Of a DNA stretch of 64,000 nt, positions 19,137 through 27,600 are shown piece after piece. Under the pieces are notes generated by a model. The model ran no database searches. It had not been told where the DNA came from and worked only from the letters and a program-made list of their open reading frames with translations. The position numbers were made by a program, and so were the translations under genes. How positions within the stretch are numbered: the stretch's first letter is position 1; the number at the start of each line of letters is the position of its first letter. The DNA is from Pseudomonas anatoliensis (GTDB taxonomy: Bacteria; Pseudomonadota; Gammaproteobacteria; Pseudomonadales; Pseudomonadaceae). The stretch is taken from positions 620,001 to 684,000 of the forward strand of contig NZ_JACVHC010000003.1 in NCBI RefSeq assembly GCF_017976235.1, given 5' to 3'.

Positions 19137-19400
19137 ATTCTGCAGCACCTCGTTTCGTCGCTTGCACCACTACCGTGCAGACGGGCGCGCCACTGATCGG
19201 TATAGTGCCGCCCCTCTTCGCGTGAGCGGTCGTCGATAACGAGGCCATAACCCATGCGAAACCCGAACTAATAACAAACCCGCGAAATGGATCCGGGACG
19301 AAACCTTCGCCTCACCTGTTGTGCCGCGCGCAAACCGGTGTAACGCGATGTTTCAGAACATCCAGCATTTGCTTACACAAAAAACAGCGAGGAAAAATCC
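19137..19400. other. 264-bp leader region of the AGCS symporter gene
   Basis: Between the REPIN and the symporter gene there is a possible -10 (TATAGT, 19201-19206), which would give a leader of about 190 nt. It contains several short complementary segments (CCTC..GAGG around 19215-19245), but I could not match it to a known riboswitch. AGCGAGGA precedes the ATG. Confidence 0.4.
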
Positions 19401-20852
19401 ATGCTCGAAGTCATTAACGACTTCCTCTCAGGGAAAGTACTGATCGTGCTCATTGTCGGGCTCGGTAGCTACTTCACGATTCGCTCGCGTTTCGTTCAAT
19501 TGCGCCACTTCTTCCACATGTTCGCGGTGTTCCGCGACAGCCTGAAAAGCAGCGCCGGGCAGCTCAGCTCGTTCCAGGCCCTGATGCTCAGCCTCGCCGG
19601 CCGCGTCGGTGCAGGCAACATTGCCGGTGTCGGCATCGCCGTGACCCTCGGTGGGCCAGGTGCGGTGTTCTGGATGTGGGTGACTGCACTGGTCGGCATG
19701 TCCAGCAGCTTCTTCGAATGCTCGCTCGGCCAACTCTACAAACGTACCGACTCCGACGGCACCTTCCGTGGCGGTCCGTCCTACTACATCCAGCACGGTT
19801 TGCAGAAGCGCTGGTTGGGTATGGTCATGGCGTTCCTGTTGCTGGTGACCTTCGGTTTCGCCTTCAACGGCCTGCAAGCCCACGCGGTGACACACTCGCT
19901 GAACGACGCTTTCGGCCTCGACACCACTTACACCGGCCTCGGTCTGGCGGTGCTGTTGGGTCTGGTGTTCGTCGGCGGGATCAAGCGTATCGCCAAGGTC
20001 GCTGACCTGTTGGTGCCGGTGAAAACCCTGGTGTACATCGGCGTGACCCTCTACGTGATCGTGCTGCAATTCGACCACGTCCCAGCCATGTTGATGACCA
20101 TCGTCAAAAGCGCATTCGGTCTCGACCAGGCATTCGGCGGTCTGATCGGTAGCGCCATCGTCATGGGCGTGAAGCGTGGCGTGTTCGCCAACGAAGCCGG
20201 TTTGGGCAGTGCGCCGAACGTGGCGGCTGTGGCCTCGGTCGAGCACCCGGTCGCACAAGGTGTGGTTCAGGCGTTCAGCGTGTTCCTCGACACCTTCGTG
20301 ATCTGCACCTGCACCGCGCTGCTGATCCTGCTGTCGGGCTTCTACACCCCGGGCTTCGAAGGCGATGGCATTGCCCTGACCCAGAACTCGCTGGCCGCTG
20401 TGGTGGGTGAATGGGGCCGGATGTTCATCTCGGTCGCCCTGGCGTTGTTCGTGTTCACCTCGATCCTCTACAACTACTACCTGGGCGAGAGCAACCTGCG
20501 CTTCCTGATCGGTGAAAACCGCAAGGCGCTGATCGGCTACCGCGCACTGGTATTGGTGTTGATCTTCTGGGGTGCGGTCGAAAACCTCAGCACCGTGTTC
20601 GCCTTCGCCGACATCACCATGACCATGCTCGCGTTCGTCAACCTGATCGCGCTGTTCCTGCTGTTCAAGATCGGCATGCGCATCCTGCGTGACTACGATG
20701 ACCAGCGTGCGGCCGGCATCAAGACGCCGGTGTTCGATTCGAGCAAGTTCCCGGATCTGGATCTGGACCGCAAAGCCTGGCCGGCCAACCCGCCTGCTGC
20801 CGCTGGCAAGACCGAAGTCGAGCCGCAAGGCGTCCCTGCAGCGCAACGCTGA
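19401..20852 (+). CDS. AGCS family sodium:alanine/glycine symporter
   Basis: The 483-residue membrane protein has about ten helices and the AGCS family motif (GRVGAGNIAGVGIAVTLGGPGAVFWMW near 75). The second conserved block, VKRGVFANEAGLGSAPN, lies near 257. It imports alanine or glycine with sodium across the inner membrane. The C-terminal 40 residues are a Pro/Ala-rich tail. It sits between aspA and asparaginase on the same strand, so a role in small amino acid use is likely. GAGGA supports the ATG. Confidence 0.93.
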   Translation: MLEVINDFLSGKVLIVLIVGLGSYFTIRSRFVQLRHFFHMFAVFRDSLKSSAGQLSSFQALMLSLAGRVGAGNIAGVGIAVTLGGPGAVFWMWVTALVGMSSSFFECSLGQLYKRTDSDGTFRGGPSYYIQHGLQKRWLGMVMAFLLLVTFGFAFNGLQAHAVTHSLNDAFGLDTTYTGLGLAVLLGLVFVGGIKRIAKVADLLVPVKTLVYIGVTLYVIVLQFDHVPAMLMTIVKSAFGLDQAFGGLIGSAIVMGVKRGVFANEAGLGSAPNVAAVASVEHPVAQGVVQAFSVFLDTFVICTCTALLILLSGFYTPGFEGDGIALTQNSLAAVVGEWGRMFISVALALFVFTSILYNYYLGESNLRFLIGENRKALIGYRALVLVLIFWGAVENLSTVFAFADITMTMLAFVNLIALFLLFKIGMRILRDYDDQRAAGIKTPVFDSSKFPDLDLDRKAWPANPPAAAGKTEVEPQGVPAAQR

Positions 20853-20904
20853 CGGGAGATGACGGGCGCATCTCCTGCGCCCGTCAGTTATTGTGATGCA
20901 ATAC

Positions 20905-20994
20905 CTGTAGGAGTGAGCCTGCTCGCGATAGCCATCTAACAATCAGCATCTATGTTGATGAATGACCGCTATCGCGAGCAGGCTCACTCCCACA
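20905..20994. repeat. REPIN, TCGCGAGCAGGCTCACTCC family
   Basis: Inverted arms GTAGGAGTGAGCCTGCTCGC and complement (one base off, CTCCCAC) between the symporter and asparaginase genes. Confidence 0.9.
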
Positions 20995-21020
20995 ATGTCA
21001 TCTCTTGTGGAGACCTTCAG

Positions 21021-22025
21021 ATGATTGCCAATTCCTATCCAGCCGCGCAGAACGTCATGGTGCTCTACACCGGTGGCACCATCGGCATGCAGGCCAGCGC
21101 CAATGGCCTGGCCCCGGCGTCCGGCTTTGAAGCGCGGATGCGCGACTATCTGCACAGCCAGCCAGAACTGGTCGTGCCGCAGTGGCGCTTTCGTGAAATG
21201 TCGCCGCTGATCGACAGCGCCAACATGACCCCGGCCTATTGGCAGCAACTGCGTGAAGCAGTGGTCGATGCGGTTGATGTACAGAACTGCGACAGCGTGC
21301 TGATCCTGCATGGCACCGACACCCTGGCGTACAGCGCCGCGGCCATGAGTTTCCAGTTGCTCGGCCTGCATGCTCGGGTGTGTTTCACAGGCTCCATGTT
21401 GCCGGCCGGCGTCACCGATAGCGATGCCTGGGAAAACCTCAGCGGCGCGCTGGTCGCCCTCGGTCAGGGTCTGGCGCCGGGTGTGCATCTGTACTTCCAC
21501 GGTGAACTGCTGGCGCCAACCCGTTGCGCGAAAGTGCGCAGCTTCGGTCGTCATCCATTCAAGCGCCTGGAGCGTCAGGGCGGCGGCGTGAAAGCTACTT
21601 CTGTGCCGCCAGCGTTGAATTACAACCAGCCCAAGCTACTGGCGAACGTTGCCGTGCTGCCGTTATTCCCCGGAATCGGCGCCGCGATCCTCGACGGTTT
21701 GCTCGACAGCGGCATTCAGGGTCTGGTGCTGGAGTGCTACGGCAGCGGCACCGGGCCGAGCGACAATCCAGAGTTCCTCGCCAGCCTCGGCCGTGCGCGG
21801 GACAACGGCGTGGTGGTGGTCGCGGTGACGCAATGCCATGAAGGCGGGGTTGAGCTGGACGTGTACGAGGCTGGCAGCCGCCTGCGCGGGGTTGGCGTGC
21901 TGTCCGGTGGCGGCATGACCCGTGAAGCGGCGTTCGGCAAGTTGCATGGCTTGCTGGGGGCGGGTCTTGAAACTGCTGAAGTGCGGCGGCTGATGGAGCT
22001 GGACTTGTGTGGTGAGCTGATCTGA
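21021..22025 (+). CDS. L-asparaginase (type I-like)
   Basis: The 334-residue enzyme hydrolyses asparagine to aspartate and ammonia. Both catalytic Thr motifs are present: TGGTIGM (residues about 18-24) and HGTDTLAYSAAAMSF (about 95-109), with the conserved Lys near RSFGRHPFK. No signal peptide is seen, so it is cytoplasmic. The start is the ATG with GGAG ten nt upstream; longer frames read into the REPIN. With aspA and the amino-acid symporter it forms an asparagine-to-fumarate path. Confidence 0.92.
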   Translation: MIANSYPAAQNVMVLYTGGTIGMQASANGLAPASGFEARMRDYLHSQPELVVPQWRFREMSPLIDSANMTPAYWQQLREAVVDAVDVQNCDSVLILHGTDTLAYSAAAMSFQLLGLHARVCFTGSMLPAGVTDSDAWENLSGALVALGQGLAPGVHLYFHGELLAPTRCAKVRSFGRHPFKRLERQGGGVKATSVPPALNYNQPKLLANVAVLPLFPGIGAAILDGLLDSGIQGLVLECYGSGTGPSDNPEFLASLGRARDNGVVVVAVTQCHEGGVELDVYEAGSRLRGVGVLSGGGMTREAAFGKLHGLLGAGLETAEVRRLMELDLCGELI

Positions 22026-22040
22026 CACCACACAATTCCC

Positions 22041-22132
22041 CTGTAGGAGTGAGCCTGCTCGCGATAGCCATCCATCATTCAACACTTATGTTGGCTGACT
22101 GAACGCCATCGCGAGCAGGCTCACTCCTACAG
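22041..22132. repeat. REPIN, TCGCGAGCAGGCTCACTCC family
   Basis: Arms CTGTAGGAGTGAGCCTGCTC and complement around a 45-nt centre, between asparaginase and the AraC gene. Confidence 0.9.
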
Positions 22133-22194
22133 TTTGATTTTCGCTCGGCACATAACTTGCTCTCTTTTCCAGCATCCCAAGGCTGGAAGATCTT

Positions 22195-23190
22195 ATGCTC
22201 CACTCCCACCTCACAACCCTTAACGCGGTCTCTCTGGTGCTCAACACCTTCAGGGATCAAGGCTTATCCAGCGAGGCGCTGCTGGCCGGCAGCGGCATCA
22301 GTGCAGCGGATCTGGCCCGGGCCGACACGCGCATCACCACCAATCAGGAGATGCAGGTGTGCGCCAACGCGGTCGCGCTCAAGCACGATATCGGTCTGGA
22401 ACTGGGCCGACGCATGCACGTTTCCTGCTACGGCATTCTCGGCTACGCACTGCTGACCTGTGCCACCTTCGGTGACGCTTTGCGCTTGGCGATTCGCTAT
22501 CCGGCGCTGTTGGGAACACTTTTCGAGCTGAGTCTTGAGGACGACGGCGAACGCGTCTGGTTTGTCGCCGCGGATTACCGCGAGAGCCCGGCGATGGCAG
22601 TGTTCAACGCCGAATTTTGCCTGGTGTCGCTGAAAGTCATTTGTGATGACCTGCTCGGGCATCCACTGCCCTTGCTCGCCACCCGATTCGAGCACACCGC
22701 GCCGGACTACCGCGACAGCTATGCCGAACACTTCGCCAGCCCGCTGCATTTTGCCGCCAAGGACAACGCGTTCGCCTTCGACCGCCACTGGCTGGACCAG
22801 CCGCTGCCGCTGGCAGACGCCATCACCCATCAAGCCATGGCTGAACGCTGTCGCAAGCAGAACCTCGAATTCACCGGACGTCAGGCCTGGCTGGGCCGTA
22901 TTCGACAGTTGCTCAGTGCCCAGTTGAACGCCGCACCGGGACTGGAAGGTCTGGCCCAGCAAATGAAATGCTCGCCGCGCACCCTGCGCAGGCATTTGAA
23001 GGACATGGGCAGCAGCTATCAGGAACTGCTCGATGAGCTGCGCTTCGAGCGGGCCAAACAGATGTTGTGTGAGGATCAATTGCCGATCTACCGCATCGCC
23101 GAAACCCTGGGTTTCAGCGAGACCGCGAGCTTTCGCCATGCGTTTGTGCGCTGGAGCGGCGTCGCGCCGAGCCAGTTCAGACCGCATTGA
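22195..23190 (+). CDS. AraC family regulator with Arabinose_bd-type N terminus
   Basis: The 331-residue regulator has an N-terminal ligand domain of the OruR/ArgR-like type (about 15-205; GRRMHVSCYGILGYALLTCATFGDALRLAIRY is typical). A C-terminal AraC double HTH follows (about 235-330; CSPRTLRRHLKDMGSSYQELLDELRFERAKQML and IAETLGFSETASFRHAFVRWSGVAPSQFR). It probably controls a nearby or remote catabolic gene. The next gene downstream codes for a deacetylase on the same strand, but a REPIN and 268 nt separate them. The effector is unknown. Confidence 0.88.
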   Translation: MLHSHLTTLNAVSLVLNTFRDQGLSSEALLAGSGISAADLARADTRITTNQEMQVCANAVALKHDIGLELGRRMHVSCYGILGYALLTCATFGDALRLAIRYPALLGTLFELSLEDDGERVWFVAADYRESPAMAVFNAEFCLVSLKVICDDLLGHPLPLLATRFEHTAPDYRDSYAEHFASPLHFAAKDNAFAFDRHWLDQPLPLADAITHQAMAERCRKQNLEFTGRQAWLGRIRQLLSAQLNAAPGLEGLAQQMKCSPRTLRRHLKDMGSSYQELLDELRFERAKQMLCEDQLPIYRIAETLGFSETASFRHAFVRWSGVAPSQFRPH

Positions 23191-23198
23191 TATTCCAA

Positions 23199-23288
23199 TG
23201 TGGGAGCTGGCTTGCCAGCGATGACTTCGGCACAGGCAACATTAATGTTGCCTGACACGCCGCTATCGCTGGCAAGCCAGCTCCCACA
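23199..23288. repeat. REPIN, GTGGGAGCTGGCTTGCC family
   Basis: Arms TGTGGGAGCTGGCTTGCCAG and complement (perfect over 20 nt), with a nested palindrome CAACATTAATGTTG in the centre. Confidence 0.9.
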
Positions 23289-23458
23289 GGGTTTGTGTTT
23301 CATGTCTGTTGCTTGGACGGGCCTTTTCCAGCAAGGGGCGAATAGCGGTCAGAGGTTCTGGCCATATCGATCCCCTTTTGGCCTCTCCTGCCGTTTTCCA
23401 ATTCGTCTCGCGCCGCAACACTGAAAGCAACCGAATCAGCCCCCGCGGAGAACAACAA

Positions 23459-24490
23459 ATGCTGACGATCTACTCGGACGATCACCACCTTCACCATGGC
23501 CGCTGCGAATTGATCGATGGCCAGCTCAAGCCTTGCTTCGAGATGCCGTCGCGTGCCGACCATGTGCTGCAACGCGTGCAGCATCAACATCTGGGCCCGG
23601 TTGAAGCACCGCAGGACTTCGGCCTCGAACCGATCGCCCGCATTCACAGCCGCGACTATCTCGAGTTCTTCAAAGGCGCCTGGGCTCGCTGGACAGAATT
23701 CAACACCGACGGCGACTTGCTGCCCTACACCTGGCCAGCCCGCACATTGCGCGCCATCAAACCGACCAGCCTGCACGGCCAACTCGGTTACTACAGCTTC
23801 GACGGCGGCGCACCGATCACCGCCGGCACCTGGCAAGCAGCGTACAGCGCGGCGCAAGTTGCACTGACCGCGCAAGCGGCGATCCAGCGCGGCGCACACA
23901 GTGCCTTCGCGTTGTGTCGTCCACCGGGACATCACGCTGCCGGCGATTTGATGGGCGGTTATTGCTACCTCAACAATGCCGCCATCGCCGCCCAGGCCTT
24001 CCTCGATCAGGGCCACAGGAAAGTCGCGATCCTCGACGTCGACTACCACCATGGCAACGGCACCCAATCGATTTTCTACGACCGCAGTGACGTGTTGTTC
24101 ACCTCGATCCATGGCCATCCGGAAGCGGAGTTTCCGTTCTTCCTCGGCTACGAGGACGAGCTCGGTGAAGGCGCCGGCGAGGGCTTCAATTTCAACTATC
24201 CATTGCCCGCCGGTTCCGGCTGGGACGCCTGGAGTGCGGCGCTGGATCAGGCCTGCAACGAGATCGACCGTTATGGCGCCGACATCATCGTCGTGTCGCT
24301 GGGTGTCGATACGTTCAAAGATGATCCGATCTCCCAATTCAAGCTCGACAGCCCGGATTACCTGGCGATGGGCAAGCGTATCGCCGCGCTCGGCAAACCG
24401 ACGCTGTTCGTGATGGAAGGTGGCTACGCGGTGGAAGAAATCGGCATCAACGCGGTGAACGTGCTGGAAGGTTTTGAAGGCGCTCACTGA
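23459..24490 (+). CDS. HDAC-like (acetylpolyamine) amidohydrolase
   Basis: The 343-residue class II HDAC-type enzyme starts with LTIYSDDHHLHHG. It has CRPPGHHA (tandem catalytic His, near 150), the zinc ligands DVDYHHGNGTQ (near 195) and the late GVDTFKDDP ligand Asp block. Such bacterial enzymes remove acetyl groups from polyamines or small amides in the cytoplasm. The start has GGAG ten nt upstream; longer frames have no support. It is followed by a strong terminator. Confidence 0.92.
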   Translation: MLTIYSDDHHLHHGRCELIDGQLKPCFEMPSRADHVLQRVQHQHLGPVEAPQDFGLEPIARIHSRDYLEFFKGAWARWTEFNTDGDLLPYTWPARTLRAIKPTSLHGQLGYYSFDGGAPITAGTWQAAYSAAQVALTAQAAIQRGAHSAFALCRPPGHHAAGDLMGGYCYLNNAAIAAQAFLDQGHRKVAILDVDYHHGNGTQSIFYDRSDVLFTSIHGHPEAEFPFFLGYEDELGEGAGEGFNFNYPLPAGSGWDAWSAALDQACNEIDRYGADIIVVSLGVDTFKDDPISQFKLDSPDYLAMGKRIAALGKPTLFVMEGGYAVEEIGINAVNVLEGFEGAH

Positions 24491-24508
24491 AGCACGACCA
24501 ACCCGATC

Positions 24509-24532
24509 GACCCGCCCACGCGGGTCTTTTTT
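24509..24532 (+). terminator. Intrinsic terminator after the deacetylase gene
   Basis: Perfect 7-bp stem GACCCGC / GCGGGTC, loop CCAC, then six T. Confidence 0.92.
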
Positions 24533-24636
24533 GCTCGCCAGATGTATGTACCGCACGCCGCTGCAACGCGATCCCTACCTTGCTCTGACCAGCCACCGCT
24601 CCCGGTGCGCCCCAACAGTCAAAGCAGGTATTGCCC

Positions 24637-27600
24637 ATGCCCGAAATATCCCCACCCAGTTCGGTTGATGTACTGACCCAACTGGTCACCGGCCCTTCAC
24701 TGCGAGAAGTCGCAACAGCGGCATTGCGTCCGGCACTCAAGACGCTTTACCCGCATCTGGACATCGACCCGCAACTGGCCATGGTCGTGACGCCGACCTG
24801 GGTCATCAGCGGTAAGCATGTCATCGCTGGCGTTGATAAAATCGAGTCGCTTACCGATGTGCTGGTGCGGCTCGGCCTGTCCGGTACGACAGTGACGTAC
24901 CTCGACGAAGAACACTTCCTGACTCTTCAACCATACGTCACGCTGGCCATCCACTTGCCGGTGAAGATCGGTGCCATCGCCAGCCTGATCAACGAGCTCG
25001 CGCCGCTGCTGTTTGTTGCGTTCAAAGAACAGCAGATCGAGTACTGGAATAAAAACAGATCTGCGGATCAACCTCGCTGGTATGAGCTGTCGGATGCCTT
25101 GCGCAACCTGTGGAATGTACCGGCCAGCCTGGACTGGACTGCCGATGAACAAGCCATGGCCCTCGCCGTCTTCAACCACCCGGACAAGAAAGATCGAGCC
25201 GCGGACAAGTACAAGACATGCGCATACCTGATTGACCTTGATCGCGAAAAAGGAGAAGCCCCCAAACACCTGACGTTGCTCACCACCAGCGTGCTGATCG
25301 GGACGCTCGCAGAGCGCACGCTGATCATTACGCATTCGGTGGGTCGAGGCTTCCGGCGTTTCAACTCGGTGGACGATATTGGCAAGGCCTTGCCACAAAG
25401 ATATCGGGATGAGGCCGCCGGTGATGGTCTGAGCTGGCGGTTGGTCGAGCCCGAAGGCAACTTCTTCGACCACATGGCCTGCACACTGGTTGCGATTGAA
25501 GCCGACGCCGTGGGTAAGCTCGATTTCTTTAAAGACTCGCCCGTCAGCAGGTTCTATCCCCACCCTGGCACGGAAGGTAATCATCAGCAGCCGCCTGCGC
25601 GCCTCAAGCCGCACATCGATCAGTTGCGGCCCATGCTGCCCGAGTGGCTGGACACTGCCTCACCCGCTGATCAGACGTGCTACAGCCGACACTTGCTGGA
25701 TCTGACGGTGGTGCAGCATGAAAACAATGGCAAGTCGTTTCAGAGCGAAGTCAAAGACCTGCACACGTTCACCCGTGAAGCGCTGACCAAGCAGATCCTC
25801 AAAGATCACCCGAAAGCGACCGACGTGAAGATCGACGACATCGAGTTGACCATCGTCAGCCTGGTGATCTGGGGCACCTTCGTGGTGCCGTTCACCACTC
25901 AGACCCTCACCATGTCGCTTCCTGAACTCGCCCTGCAAAACCTCGCGGGCCTGCCCCTGGGCAATAAATCCGTGCGCTACAAGGATGGCAGCGCACTCCC
26001 CGCCTGGATGAGCGCTGCTTACCTGGAAAAACTGGTAACAACAGTCGATATCGGCAGCACCTACCCCGCCTACCTGAAAAAACAACTGGTCGACGACGCG
26101 ACCCAGGCGCCCGCCCTGCGAGATCTCTACACCAGTCAGTTGCCTGTCGAGTTGCCGCTACTGGCACTGCAACGCAAGATCCTTGGCGAAGCGGGAATCA
26201 CTGAACAGGGTTACCGCTATGTCGTTGCGGCCTTGAGCAGCAATCCCTCGGAACGGCGGGTCGACGGGGAAGAGATCGTCATCCGGCCTCTGGCGTTCGT
26301 TGCTCACCGTAGCAGTGCCCACGCCGATACCGTGGTCAACATGTTCGTCATCGGTCCGCGTCAGTCGGAAAAGGGACCGTGCCTGCTCTATCGGCCACTG
26401 TTCGAAAAAGTACTGATTCAATACCCGGGGCCGACAAACCTGCTATACGCGATCAGGCATGGGCGGGCACTGCGCGAATCGGTCCTGGCCTGGCTCCCGG
26501 ATAGCGTACGGCTCAATTACAGCCAATACGTATTTACTGGCGAGCTGCCCTCGGCGTGGATTATTCCGGAACTGATTGTGCACCCGAGCAACGCCATTGA
26601 TATGACGGGGCCCGTCGCTCTGGGCAGCGAAATCATCGAAACCGATACCCTGGCAACCCTGCACAAAACCAACGTGCAGGCGCTCATTACCCAGGCTGAC
26701 CGGCAATCGGTTTCCAATGCAGAAGGCCGCTGGGCGACGCTCAAGCGCGGCGGCTGGATGCTCTTCAATGCCGCACTACCGTTTCTGGGACGCAGCCTGG
26801 GAGCAGCGGCCTGGATCTGGCAGATCATGGACGACCTGCAGGAAGTCACCGACGTGGCCAATGAGTCGGACAAGATCGCCTGGTCGGCGATTGCCGATAT
26901 TCTGCTGGCGCTGGGCATGGCACTCGCCCATCGTGCAGCGGTCGGCCACAAACCGATCGAAGCAATCAACACGCTGGCAGAGGAAAAACCGTTAGAAGCT
27001 ATCAGCCTGATTGAAGAGGAAGTTTCGAAGCCATCGTTACCCACTCCCGAGCCCGTAAAGACAGTGCGCTTACCTGATCTCACCCTGGCCGAGATTCCCA
27101 CCGCCCACGCTTCCTCGGTCAACCATTTCGCGGCTCTGAAACGCTCGCCCGCTGGACTTGCAGCATTGCTGGACCGTCTGAAAACCGCCAAACCGCAGGG
27201 TATCGGTGTGGCAGCTGTCGAAGGGCGGCATCAACACCTCTATGCCCATGAAGGCAAATGGTACGCGCCAGTCGGTCAACGCTGGTTCCAGGTGCAGATC
27301 ACGGAACATGAACACGTACAAATCATCGACTCGCGTGTGCAACCGCCAGCCGCAGGTCCATTTTTGACCTGCACCGCCGGCGGTGAATGGGTGCCCGACC
27401 TGCGATTACGCCTGCGTGGTGGCGGCTTGAGCGCTCGCCGCGAAGTGGAGAAAAAAAGGCGACGCGAGCAAGCGGACCAACTGAACAAAGATATTTCCAC
27501 ATTCGAAGAAACCATGGAGACCCGGTTGAGCGATCTCCAGAAAGCTCACTCGAACCTGATGGCGGCCAACGACGTGAACCGCGCAGAACTGACCCGCCTC

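Noticed and set aside
19137..19400. Glycine riboswitch before the AGCS symporter
   Set aside because: The gene family often has one, but I could not find the conserved gcvT-type core in this leader.
19428..20942. 504-codon frame opposite the AGCS symporter
   Set aside because: Same composition of a shadow frame; the symporter on the other strand has clear family motifs.
24697..25614. 305-codon minus-strand frame in the toxin-like gene
   Set aside because: It mirrors the codon bias of the real plus-strand frame and shows no domain; no ribosome site.
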